This document shows, piece after piece, positions 46,452-57,450 of a stretch of 64,000 nucleotides of DNA. Each line of letters opens with the position of its first letter. Within the stretch, counting starts at the first letter, position 1. The notes under the pieces are model-generated. The model worked only from the letters and a program-made list of their open reading frames with translations. It did no database searches and was not told where the DNA came from. The DNA comes from Paracamarosporium sp. OC-R06-R3 (Eukaryota; Ascomycota; Dothideomycetes; Pleosporales; Didymosphaeriaceae), in assembly GCA_019828545.1 (NCBI GenBank), contig JACVRA010000089.1, forward strand, positions 62,001 to 126,000, read 5' to 3'. Position numbers and translations under genes: made by a program.

Positions 46452-46908
46452 AGCTAGGGATGCGACGGACTTGGGGTTGGATCGACGTGGAGGTCACGGT
46501 GCCGCTCAATTGAGAAGAGGATTGCGAATTTAGATAGAGGGTGTCATCTAGGGCGTGCAAAACGAACGTAAGACTGATAGCTCGAAGATGCGTTGTGGTG
46601 TGCTGGAGTCGCAATCGATTATTTACTGCGGGTGACGTAGTCTGGCCCACCCGCCAGGATTCATCTTGAGCCGCGTCAGGGTAGCTTCGGCCTCACCGCG
46701 CTAAGCTGTCTTGGTCATCACCAAATGCTTGTCTTGGTGATCTCTGGCTTAGTGATGCGCTAGAAGCTCGTTCACTGTAGACCTTTTCATGCATTCGCTC
46801 ACTGGTACCTGCTTGAGCTGATAATGTAGATTGACTGGTATAGTAGTAGTAATACACGCTTCGTCTATGCTTCACGTTGCCACCCATATGTGCCCTATGT
46901 TACAGTCC
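46452..46908. other. Intergenic, 0.46 kb
   Basis: Upstream of NDE1 and downstream of MDV1. An 8-bp hairpin (ATCACCAA...TTGGTGAT) lies at 46717-46741. Confidence 0.4.
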
Positions 46909-49038
46909 TCAACAAGACCAGACTCCGACAACACCGTTCTTGCGTCCTTCCACCATGTAACCCTCCTTGATTCGTACATGTTCGATGATGGACAAGCTCG
47001 AAGCATCCTCATCTGCGCCCACACCAGGACCACAGTTCCAGTGTCGACCATCGGTCTTGTCGTAGACTTTGACTACATCCTCTCCGGCTGCGGAAACAAT
47101 ACGGCGTGCGTCAAACATCATGCTCGTCACAGGATGGTCGTATGCATACGCATCGTGTATTGAGCCTGTTCGAAGGTCCCAGATCTAACATTGTCAGCGC
47201 ATTCATGCATGAAGAGGATGGACCTAACTTACCCGTATGCTCCTGTCCGCACTACCGGTGATGAGATGTACGTCATCAAACTGTAGAGCGGTGACTGGGC
47301 CTGTATGGCCGACCAAACTGCGATGCACTTGACCGCTTCGCAAATCCCAAAGCCGGACCATGCCATCAGCAGTGCCGCATGCCAGAGCTGCGTCAAAGAC
47401 TTGTATGGCGCCAACGAAGTCGGCACTTGCATCCGTAACCCTTCCGGTCTGTCGCCATTGTCCGCTATTGGTGGTCGATGTTGCATTGGCTTGCGCAGCG
47501 GCCCAGAGAACATCGAGTGTTTGCACGCACCGTCCCTTGACCAGATCCCATTGTCTCAGCGTCTTGTCTGCTGAGCCAGAAACAAGTGTGTCTCCTCGGA
47601 AATGTAAAGCGGTGACTTCATCAACGTGCGATTCAAGGGAGAATAGCGGAACATCCTGCATGATGGTCGCCGGTGGTGGAGGAGGGGCGTCTTCCGCGTT
47701 TCCAAATCCAAGTCCATCATCTTCCTCCTCCTCTCCGTCTTTGTTTATCCGGCCATCCTGGGGTGCATATTCCGCCTTGCTCAAATCCCATAATCGAATG
47801 GTAGCATCCATAGAACCGGTCGCAACAATGTTCTCTTCCACCTGTAAGCAGCGCACCGAGGACAGATGACCCTCAAGCATCCCTATGCAGCGCCCAGCAT
47901 TCAAATCCCAAACTCGTACCGTATCGTCTAGAGCTGCTGTGACCAGAGTGCCCCAGGGCGCATCGAAGTCCAACGCAGTGATAACATCGGTGTGTGCGGG
48001 CAGTTCCTTGATTTTCGAGCCTGGCTCTAGGTGCTCATGTAGTATAGGCATGGATATCCGGCGTGTTACTCTCTTTCGCTTGCTCTTTGGGGATGGTAAC
48101 TTTTGATATATAGACTCAGACATAAAATCGTCTCCAGCTTCCGCCGCCTCTCCTTGACTTCCTGCCGTTGTCGGAGTGTTCGGCGATTTTGGAGCCAAAG
48201 CTGCGGCATCGTCTAGCTCTTCTTGTAGATCCTCTATCCGGTTGTCCACGTCTAACAAATCCTGCTCGAGCTCCGCCTCTTCCATCTCTATGCCTGCTAG
48301 TCTTTCCAGTACGATCTTGCGCATCGTATTCAGGTTCGCAATCTTGTTGTCGATCTCGTGAATCTCGGCCGCACACATATGCTTCCTCACGCCCATCATT
48401 TCCAGCTTGTGTCCCATGCTGTGCTTCTGGTTCTTCAGTTTGCGCATAGACGGTGGAAGGTTTGCGTCCTCCTCCTCCCCAATCCCTGCGCCGATCAGCT
48501 TCTGTCCTCTTGAGTTGTGCTTTCCCTGTTTCTTGGTGACACCATCCTCCTCGGGCAAGGATGCCTGGAAACCTTGGAACAAGGAGTATGCATTATTGTC
48601 TTCGGGTATATTCGAAAGCAGTTCATCTGGGAGGTACGTGAGGGCGCGGTGCTGGATTTCGGGTACGGATATTCTAGAGCGAACGAGCTCGCGTGGGGTC
48701 GTCTGGGCGAAAGAAAAGACGGAGCGTTGCAACATCGGCCGGCGAAGTTCTCTGTGAAGCTCTCCTAGTGCGGACTGGTAGTGTTGAGTGACGCCCTCTG
48801 CCCCTATCAAGCTGCCTGCGGTCGCAGTGACTTTTCTACCAAAAGCTTGCAGGTGGCGGGTCTAGCATGCATCAGTATCCTAACCTATGAATGCATCTAT
48901 ATTTGCTCTTACGTCTGGCAGGTTGTCCATCAAGCTGGCGTCGGAGTCGTAGTCCATGTCCTCCTGCGGGCGCAGTGGTCGCGGGCTTGTGGACCTGCCG
49001 CGTGACGGCGAGCCATTGCCTCGTGGTCGCGATGCCAT
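46909..49038 (-). CDS. MDV1: Mitochondrial division protein 1 (WD40 adaptor)
   Basis: Three exons (49038-48913, 48861-47233, 47184-46909) with introns of 51 and 48 bp give 676 residues. The first exon, [20 protein letters not shown] and so on, was placed by extending the frame up to the ATG at 49038. Residues 43-60 ([20 protein letters not shown]) begin the conserved N-terminal extension; '[17 protein letters not shown]' and '[17 protein letters not shown]' match the Fis1-binding region of Mdv1/Caf4. A coiled coil near 150-225 ([35 protein letters not shown]) is followed by about seven WD40 blades with [24 protein letters not shown] and VRLWDLRSG. Mdv1 links the outer-membrane receptor Fis1 to the dynamin Dnm1 during mitochondrial fission. 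It shares a divergent promoter with chorismate mutase. Confidence 0.95.
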
Positions 49039-49404
49039 CGAGGCACGTGAAGGGGGTATTGGAGCGAGTGAACAGGCAGCGTCGGATGCTGCCTCAGGCG
49101 CGCATTATCGTGGAGGTGCAGAGAACGATCGTGAGGTTGCTGGGCCGGCGCAATGGGCGGGGCGTGTCGTAACTCTGCGTGTTTGGCGTTGCTTGAAGCT
49201 CGACCAGTCGGCAAAGCCAGACAAGCTTCAAGGAACGTGCGTCATTCGGCCAGGCGCGAAATGCTCCGCACTGTCGCCGGTAATCGGTGCTGCGTCCGCG
49301 TTCAACCAACAGCAGCAACAATGACTCCCTTCCCCGAATCCTCAGCAATATCTGCACGCGCACGTGGAGACGACGACTGCAACGGCTGAAATACCAAACG
49401 CACA
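49039..49404. promoter_or_regulatory. Shared MDV1/chorismate mutase promoter
   Basis: A 366-bp gap between divergent starts. No strong consensus is visible. Confidence 0.4.
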
Positions 49405-50347
49405 ATGGACGCAGCAATCGACTCATGGGACGCCGACAAGGCGCTGGATTTGGCCAATATTCGCTTTCAACTCATGTACGTGTTACCCAGGATGCGAGAT
49501 TCAAACCCGAAGTCTACATGATTATACGCTGTCATGCTGCCCGATTCCCCCTTCTTGTCTCTTATTATTGTTCTAGCAAGTGACTTTTGCGATATGGAAG
49601 CTAACCCTCTACAGCCGACTGGAAGACACAATCATCTTCCACATGATCGAGCGCGTCCAGTTCCCCCTGAACAAAACAATCTACGTCCCCGGCGGCGTCG
49701 CCATTCCCGACTCCAAACTATCGCTCTTCGATTGGATGCTGCGTGAGCAGGAGCGCTTGCAATCTCTCGTTCGCCGCTACCAGTCGCCAGACGAATATCC
49801 CTTCTTCCCAGACGCGCTTCAAGAGCCCATCTTGAAGCCTCTCAACTACCCCAAGATTCTCCACGACAACGATGTCAACGTGAACGACAAGCTGAAGGAT
49901 AGCTACATCGAGCACATCCTGCCCGCAGCATGCCAGCAATCCGACCGCGGCGACAGAGGAGAGAGTCAGGAGAACTATGGATCGTCTGCTACGTGCGACG
50001 TGCTGTGTCTTCAGGCTTTGTCAAGGCGCATACATTTTGGAAAATTCGTGGCTGAGGCAAAGTTCGTCAAAGATCCGGAACGCTTTGTGAAGCTCATCAA
50101 GGCTGGGAATACGAAGGGTATCGACGAGGCTATTACTGATGCAGCGGTGGAGAAGAAGGTCCTGGAGAGGCTGAGGCTTAAAGCGGAGACGTACGGCACA
50201 GATCCCGACTCATCTACTGCCAGTGCCCCTGCGAAGGTCAACGCAGACGCTGTGAAGGCGATGTACAAGGATTGGGTTATCCCGTTGACCAAAGAGGTCG
50301 AGGTCGACTATCTAATGCAGCGACTAAAGGGAACACAATGGGAGTAG
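49405..50347 (+). CDS. ARO7: Chorismate mutase, AroQ eukaryotic type
   Basis: Two exons (49405-49475, 49615-50347) with a 139-bp intron give 267 residues. Near the N-terminus, after a short acidic leader, is the helix with '[19 protein letters not shown]', whose Arg belongs to the substrate pocket. Then come '[19 protein letters not shown]', [38 protein letters not shown] (including the Lys/Arg-rich active helix) and the C-terminal segment [20 protein letters not shown]. This all-helical mutase isomerises chorismate to prephenate, the branch toward phenylalanine and tyrosine. Yeast Aro7 is activated by tryptophan and inhibited by tyrosine through a regulatory site between subunits; the same helices are present here, so allostery is likely. 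No signal peptide, which distinguishes it from secreted effector-type mutases. Confidence 0.95.
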
Positions 50348-50887
50348 AAAAAGACATTGCATCGATTGAGCTGTCTTTGTGTAGCGTACTCTAGAGTAAT
50401 ATTCTGTACAGCAGCATGTTCTGACCTGAAGGTCCTAGTTCGAAAATGGTGTGGAACACCATTCAATCACCAGAACAGCTCTTAGTCACGAACAAGAACC
50501 AACATTCAAATAGACATGCGCAATTGTTGCAGCAGATCCTCTCATGTGTATCTTGTCGCGATTCTCCCAGGAATTTGCATCTCATCGAAACAGTCGATAG
50601 GAAAATTAACGCATACGTATTCCTTCTCCCATTCCCCATCCTCGACCAAAAGAAACCCCAATACAACAGCGTGCCTTTCCTTACAAACCCTAAGGCACCA
50701 ACGAAACCATCGCTCCTAGATGCCACATACGTAGCACCCCTAACATCGTACGAACACCCCCCGTGAAACACCCCTCTGTCTGAACCCTACGATCTGAAAC
50801 TCTCCCTCATCCACCCACGTGACCACGCACCTCTATATCACCGGCGCTAATCCCACCACCACGTCCGCAACCCCAACGCCCGCCAAA
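50348..50887. other. Intergenic, 0.54 kb
   Basis: The 3' region of chorismate mutase and promoter of ALG3. No gene is seen. Confidence 0.5.
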
Positions 50888-52366
50888 ATGAACATCCTAC
50901 GAGACCTGGCAACAAACACGGAGCACACAAAATGGATGTACCCCATACTCCTCGTCGCAGACGCCGCGCTGTGCGGCCTCATCATCGAATACGTGCCTTG
51001 TACGTCTGCCATCCATGGCTGCATTTAAACCAGCCCATGGTCCTCCAAAACACACCACGCATACTAATCCTCCCGCGTGACGCGCAGACACAGAAATCGA
51101 CTGGAAAGCATACATGGAGCAAATAGCAATCTACAACAAGGGCGAAAGAGACTACAAGCTTATTGAGGGGGGCACAGGCCCGTTGGTGTATCCCGGCGCG
51201 CATGTGCTGATTTATCGCATTCTGTACTGGTTGACGGAGCGGGGGAGGAATATCCAGCTTGCGCAGTATGTTTTTGCGCTCGTGTATCTTTCCACGCTTG
51301 CGATTGTGCTGCAGTGTTATCGGAAGGCGAAGGTGAGTTTGTGGTTTAGGTTTTGGAATTGGGTTGGGGTTAGGGGTACGATTACAGTGCTGACAGGATA
51401 CAGGTCCCGCCGTATGTGTTCCCGCTGTTGATACTGTCGAAGCGTCTGCACAGTATTTTTGTGCTGAGATGTTTCAATGATTGTTTTGCGGTGTTGGGGC
51501 TGTTTGCTGCGATTTACTGCTACCAGACGAAGTATTGGCATTGGGGCACGTTTTTCTACACGACGGGGTTGAACGTCAAGATGAGCCTCCTGCTACCGCT
51601 GCCAGCAATGGGTATTATCTTTTTGCAAGCGCTAGGGTCTACGGAGGCAATCACGCAGGCGATGATCATCCTGCAAGTCTCGGTATGTTCCACCAACTTG
51701 CGAAAGAAGATGAAGAGGGGAATTCAGGGCTGATTGAATTGATAGGTTGCCTATGGCTACCCCTTCCGCAAGAGAGCGCCGTCCTACTTCGCCAGGGCTT
51801 TTGAACTAACCCGCCAATTTCTCTACAAATGGACCGTGAACTGGCGCTTCGTCCCCGAATCCACTTTCCTCTCCAAGCCCTTCGCCATTGGCCTGCTTGC
51901 CGCACATGTAGGCCTCTTGTACTGGTTTGCTCGCACCTACTGGATGAAGCCCTCAAAGCGCCAGCCTCGTGAGTTCTTGCGTATGATCCGGGACGAGCCA
52001 CGCGACCAAGAACAAATCACCCGAAGGATAACGCCCAATTTTATCATGACGGCTATGCTGTCTGCCGTCGCTATCGGTATGTTCTGCGCTCGGTCGTTGC
52101 ACTACCAGTTCTATGCCTATATTGCGTGGACGACGCCATTTCTGCTGTGGAAAGCAGGATTTCATCCCGTGGTGCAATATGCACTATGGGGCGCGCAGGA
52201 GTGGGCGTGGAACGTGTATCCTAGCACACCGCTCTCCTCCGCGACGGTGGTGGGAGTCCTCGCGACAACGCTCGTGGGTGTATGGTGGGGTACTCGGAAC
52301 GAGTTCGAAGCCGTAGAAGCGAACGGAAAGGTCGTGGGCAGCAGCGAGCATGCACATGCGGAGTAA
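50888..52366 (+). CDS. ALG3: Dol-P-Man:Man5GlcNAc2-PP-Dol alpha-1,3-mannosyltransferase
   Basis: Four exons (50888-50999, 51088-51332, 51404-51682, 51746-52366) with introns of 88, 71 and 63 bp give 418 residues. The frame continues upstream only to a GTG, so the ATG at 50888 ([17 protein letters not shown]) is used. ALG3-family signatures are [10 protein letters not shown], then [19 protein letters not shown] (the conserved catalytic-loop region), '[20 protein letters not shown]', [19 protein letters not shown] and '[20 protein letters not shown]'. About ten hydrophobic segments indicate a multi-pass ER membrane protein. It adds the first alpha-1,3 mannose on the lumenal side to the lipid-linked oligosaccharide for N-glycosylation. 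Its stop lies 10 bp from that of convergent EIF1AD. Confidence 0.95.
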
Positions 52367-52376
52367 ACCCATCTAA

Positions 52377-52860
52377 TTACTCCTCATCCTCCGAGTCCGA
52401 TGGTGGCAGCTTCCCCACTGTCGACTCATCTTCGCTATCCTCGCCGTACGACGATTTCTTCGCGAATTCTTTCGGCCTGGATTGTATCAATATTGCTGTC
52501 CATTTGCATATCCATATACCCGCGTGTTTTTAGCATAGTGTAGACATACCAATACCCCATTTTCCTCCATGCTTTCTCGTCCCGCACTACGTTCACGATT
52601 TCGCCATCCAGCTTATTGTCTCTATCTGCTAGAGTCTGATTATCTACCACGACGTAGCTGCCGCGTTTGATCCATATCGTGGAGCGGAACTTGGGTTCGA
52701 GTTCGACAAGGACGGATTTCTTATTGGGCAACTCGGCGTTGTAGAGGTTGTTGCCGGCGGCTTTGGTGATGCGGGCGATGGCCTGCGTTTCTGTGAGAGC
52801 GTCGGGAGGTGTAAGAGTCTCTTCGACCGTGGCGTGCAGTTGGCGCTTCGGGCGGGGCAT
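52377..52860 (-). CDS. EIF1AD: Eukaryotic translation initiation factor 1A-domain protein (EIF1AD)
   Basis: Two exons (52860-52550, 52476-52377) with a 73-bp intron give 136 residues. The start MPRPKRQLHATVEETL is typical. The S1-like OB fold is seen in QAIARITKAAGNNLYNAELP, then KSVLVELEPKFRSTIWIKRG and SYVVVDNQ, with LDGEIVNVVRDEKAWRKMG, which matches EIF1AD rather than eIF1A itself (no N-terminal G-K tail or long acidic end of eIF1A). The spliced second exon gives WPKEFAKKSSYGEDSEDE and an acidic tail ending SDSEDEE. In animals this protein associates with late 40S pre-ribosomes in subunit maturation; a similar role is inferred here. Confidence 0.93.
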
Positions 52861-53406
52861 TGTGAGCGAGTTTCTGGTGATCTGTTGATGCAGTAAATGT
52901 TTTTGGAGGGGCTCGCTGTGGGTAGCTTGGGGAAGGTGCTGCCGAGGCTCGCTTGAAATTGCCGCCTCTCAATCAGTATGCTTGTACTACCATTGACGAC
53001 AATGTAACTGCAATCAATGGAGTGCACAATTGCCGAATTAAGTATGCTTGTGGGACAGTGTTGAGTTATTTGGATGTAATCAATGGAGTTCACCATTGTT
53101 AAATCAAGAAGCTTACTCGCGAAGTGACTAGAGTCATTGAAGGTTTACAATGAGTTGCAGAGTGATATTACACCCTTGGATGTTTTCACATTTCGATCCG
53201 CCTGAGGTGCCTTTCACACTGTCTTAATCATCGTTCTCTCCTTTTCCGGGGTACATTTCACCCATCCAACACAATCCCCTGTAGCGCAGGTCTTCTGTCC
53301 ACCCAGATAGGCCACCACGAAGCCTAATGTGCTGCCCGATACTATTTCCACAGCTTCTTGCTCTTTACACCATATGAATAACGAGTCTCAGCACTCAAAT
53401 CTTCTT
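52861..53406. other. Intergenic, 0.55 kb, with local imperfect direct repeats
   Basis: It lies between EIF1AD and the tandem RNase H2C gene. An AATCAATGGAGT.CAC.ATTG unit recurs at a spacing of about 66 bp (53012 and 53078), and AGTATGCTTGT occurs near 52975 and 53041. Confidence 0.45.
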
Positions 53407-53975
53407 TCATGTAGCTTTCTTCCCTTCTTTATTATCTTCATCCTCGTCGTCTACATGCATAGCTTCCGCAAACCCTACCCATTCCGTCACTCCCCTGATG
53501 AACATATCCTGCCCCTCCTCCACCTGACCACCGTGGCCCCAGACTACCATTTCATCAAACTCGCCTATTTGTTCCGCGATCTTGACTTCTGCTGTCTCTT
53601 GCTCATCCTCTTCATTTTCGTCTTCATCGTGTATCGCTTGATTTCGGGTCTGGGGTAGGTCCTTGTCTGTTGTTTGCAGAACGGCACCGGTATGAGTAGA
53701 GGGAAGGGGGAAGGATGTGCCATGAAGGTGGCGGCCGCGGAAGTAAGCGTGGGGTGTCCCTGAATTGAGATGTCAGTGGTCGAAGGTTTAGAGATCTGCC
53801 GCGATGGCAGAGTAACTGTGTCAACGTGAATCTAGGGCTACGAGAACATACCGTTCTCATCTGTTTCGGGCTTCCAATACTGATCTGTGTCGTTCACGGG
53901 CCCGTTGTGGTTCAGGCGCGCGGGGAGGAGATTTGGCGTGCATTTCTTTGCGTTGGTGGATTGGATCGCGATCAT
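53407..53975 (-). CDS. RNH203: Ribonuclease H2 non-catalytic subunit C
   Basis: Two exons (53975-53852, 53759-53407) with a 92-bp intron give 158 residues. No single open frame covers it, so it is easy to overlook. The N-terminus MIAIQSTNAKKCTPNLLPAR followed by 'LNHNGPVNDTDQYWKPETDE' is the start of the family fold; the second exon gives TPHAYFRGRHLHGTSFPLP, the conserved FRGR motif, then a low-complexity acidic stretch. The C-terminal part has FDEMVVWGHGGQVEEGQDMF and IRGVTEWVGFAEAMHVDDED, the hallmark of subunit C. RNase H2 (A plus B and C) removes ribonucleotides from DNA and RNA:DNA hybrids in the nucleus. The intron donor is GTATGT and the acceptor TTCAG. Confidence 0.88.
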
Positions 53976-55058
53976 GGTGAGCTTCGTACAATGTGCAGCG
54001 AAAGTAAGGCGACACGATGATCCAATTTAATCGTGAAGACGTACTGTACCTCGCCAAAATGAATTAACGGTGTCGGTCGCTCAAGACGCGTCGCGTTCAC
54101 GCGCCTACGCGCTTAGTGCCGATCCTTCCTGTTCAAGACACAGCTTGGTCGGACAGTAGCCTCAACGTGAACTTTTCTACCCAAGCAACAATCTCTCCAA
54201 CAGACATGAATCGTAAAGAAACCCTATTCAAGCTTTACGATTACCGTATCACTATTGACCCCGAGTCGTCCGAAACAGAACAGGAAAATCTGCCGCAACG
54301 GCGCCGGTTTCGGTCGGCACTTGAAGCTCCACAAAGGATGCTCAACCTTCTTTCGAACTCGCGCGAGAGCAGGAAAGATACTGTCGCCCGGTTAAATCAT
54401 CTTGTATTAAGGCGCATACAGCTTCCATGAGCTCCTTCGGATGGGGCGTTACCGGAACAAAGCAGGGAGCACTCCCGTGCGCAAGCTTCGCAGCCATGCA
54501 TGCAGAGCCCCTCACTAAGAGAGCTCGTCGCCGCAGCTCTAAGTGCCTGCACGTCATATATACAAGCGCATCAACCGTCGAAGTATATCAACAACTCGGG
54601 TTCCGAGAGACACTTAATCGTGATTTTGAGCAAAGTCCATTTTCAATTGGCAGCCCTGGTGCGTAAGGCGCGACGGTCCAGGCATCCGACGTCAAATACA
54701 TGATTCATCAAACGCTTAAAACGGCAAAGTACCTCCAACGTCCCTCGTCGATTCTGCACCTCAAACATCTGCCACACAAATCTTGCAAGATGGCGCAAAG
54801 CCATCGGATTCAGTTCATCCGGGCAGGGCCGATTGTTCAGCTATTACCCCGATCGAGGTGCTCACAATGGGGTCTTGCCGCCAGTCTCTCGTGTTCTTTA
54901 TACCCACGTTTTCCTTGAGCATACGACGCGGTTTTGACCTATTCGCAACAACTTGGCCTTGAAGTATTTGCTCCGATCTTCTATCATTCGTGATACCCCT
55001 GCAGCGTTGTTTCCAGTTATTTTTTGTCCTCGAGTCTACCGCAGAAGACTATTCAACG
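53976..55058. other. Intergenic, 1.1 kb
   Basis: No gene is supported. A short ATG-initiated frame of 74 codons at 54206-54430 has no domain or splice partner. Confidence 0.45.
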
Positions 55059-56523
55059 ATGCTGCGCGCTTTAACCAATCCGGCTGCGACGATATTCAAT
55101 GGTGTGGCTTCTCAAGCTTGGGATCCGCTCGTCTCGCTTTGCAGGAATGGAACGCTTGCTCAGCTGCAAGGCATTAAGATCGGTTCGCTGGTACTGAACG
55201 AAAAGGGCTCTATTGACAAACCAGCAACATTCTTTGGACACAAGTCACCTGAACACCCATTCGCATCGCTCACAATCCACGATGAGAAGTTCTGGGTTCG
55301 GTTAGCCCTTTTTGCCGATATGGTAGGTCATGATCATTTGGAGGCGGAAGAAACATGCGCTAACAATGGGAAGGGTTTCGCTGAAAGTTATATGCTGGGA
55401 GAAGTTATTTCGCCAGACCTCACACAGTTTTTTGAAGTAAGCCAAATACCTTATTGTATTGAATCTATGCTTACCATAACAGCTTTTCATAGTAAATCGC
55501 AACTATCTCTCCAACGGCTCCACCTTTACGTCCGCCATATCCTCAGGCCTCGCCAGTCTCGTACGCGGAAGTAACAACCTTAAAAATGCTCGATTGAACA
55601 TCTCCGCTCACTATGATATTTCTAACGAAATGTTCGCTGCTTTCCTGTCACCAGACATGACATATTCCAGCCCAATATGGTTTCCGAAATCGAATCCTGC
55701 ACACGCAACGGAAACACTAGAAGATGCGCAAATGCGAAAACTCGATCGCTTTATAGACAACACACATATAGGGCCAGAAGATCATGTGCTGGAGATTGGC
55801 ACTGGATGGGGCAGCTTCGCGATAAGGGCGGTCCAGCGAACAGGCTGCCGGGTAACATCGTTGACGCTCTCGATCGAGCAAAAAGAGCTGGCAGAACAGA
55901 GAATACAACAGGCCGGCATGTCAGACAAGATCACGGTATTACTTTGCGATTACCGAAGTCTGGAGGTCCCCGCGGATGGCGCATTTGACAAGGTGGTGTC
56001 CATTGAGATGCTGGAGGCAGTTGGCAAAGAATATCTAGAAACATATTTCCGCTGCATAAACAAACTTATGAAGAAAGAAGGGGGAATTGCATGCTTCCAG
56101 TGCATTACCATGCCCGAAGCGCGATACGAAGCCTACGCAAAATCGGACGACTTCATCCGCCGCTACATCTTCCCTGGTGGTCACCTCCCCACCGTGACAC
56201 AGCTCGTCAACTCAATAACGAACGGATCCAACGGCTCACTTGTCGTGGACAATGTCGAGAACATTGGACCGCATTATGCCAAGGCGCTGCGGTTATGGCG
56301 TGAGGCTTTCCTGAATAATTGGGACGCAAAGATCAAGCCACAACTGCTATCCGAGAAGCGGGCTGAGGGCATGGACGATGAGGGTGCCGAGGTGTTCCGG
56401 AGGAAGTGGGATTACTACTTCAGGTATAGTGAAGCGGGTTTTATGACGAAGACGCTGGGCGATGTCATTATTACGGTCGGACGAGAGGGTGCGGTGCAAA
56501 TGATGGAGGACGTTCCACTCTGA
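55059..56523 (+). CDS. Cyclopropane-fatty-acid-synthase-like S-adenosylmethionine methyltransferase
   Basis: Three exons (55059-55322, 55374-55436, 55483-56523) with introns of 51 and 46 bp give 455 residues. The start MLRALTNPAATIF is the first ATG; an upstream GTG frame is not credible. The CFA-synthase core is clear: RLNISAHYDISNEMFAAFLS, then SSPIWFPKSN and the SAM-binding motif VLEIGTGWGSFAIRA near residue 211. VTSLTLSIEQKELAEQRI and KVVSIEMLEAVGKEYLETYF complete the Rossmann-type half; the C-terminus has the usual aromatic end YYFRYSEAGFMTKTLGDVII. The N-terminal 110 residues include 'KFWVRLALFADMGFAESYML'. Such enzymes methylate or cyclopropanate the double bond of membrane fatty acids. 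The first intron has no stop and is a multiple of three, so a retained-intron product would also be open. Confidence 0.86.
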
Positions 56524-57450
56524 GATGTGCATTTTGCCAAGACCTATCGTAGTCTAAGAGAAGGATGCTTCTGGGGATCAAGATAGCTTATGAGTATAGG
56601 GCACTACAGCGCGGGTAGGGAACAAATACAAGCCGAATACCTAACAGCTACTACATTTCTACAATCAGTAATTGGTTGCGAGCCTGGATGTAAGCGATCT
56701 TCGTACGGCCGTAAGAAGGAAATCGCTGTGAGATCCGTTCAAGGACATGAGATTTAGGGCGGATGTGATCGACGCTTCCGGGTGCTTGTCTACACGTCAA
56801 TGTCTCTCTACCTGACTCGTAGATCCGACAGCTTCCGCGCGGCTAAACATCCGGATACACTCTGTTCACGATCTCCTGGTACACTGTAATGATACACAGT
56901 GTGTTCATTATAGGGCTTAGTGATACGAGATTGTTAAAGATGAGGATTCTTTGTTGGAAGGAATAGGTTCCCTGTTGCTGCGTAATGTGCACTTACTCGT
57001 AAAGGCTTGAAGCCCTTGTCTCTTCGAGTATATATGTTCTATAGAGATAGGCTTTCATATGTTTTCTTATATAGCCGGTTGTTCTGGCGATATCTCTTCG
57101 CATGTGGAAATATGTCGTTAGGGCGAATGTGCGTAGCTTTTACGAAGCCGCTGTACTTCGGGATCACAACAAGCGTTGTATTCTTTCAAAAATCATGAAC
57201 TCATGAATCGTGCCCTTAGATTCTAGAACCCCAAAGTCCATGTTAGAAGATTGACATTAGCTCTTGTAGTGTGTGTTCCATGTTAGATCCAGCATCTCGC
57301 AAATGCATAGGTTATAGAGAGGACCGCTTTTTCTATCTTGGTGACAACCACACACTCAGTTTCTGACGCCACTCCGTCATATCAACTCCCTACAACCATC
57401 TTAATAACCTAATCTTAACGCTAGCCATCCCACCTACATATCTATCCCCT
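56524..57450. other. Intergenic, 0.9 kb
   Basis: No supported gene. The 3' regions of two convergent genes lie here. Confidence 0.45.

Noticed and set aside
54206..54430. 74-codon plus-strand frame
   Set aside because: No domain, signal or splice partner; probably chance.
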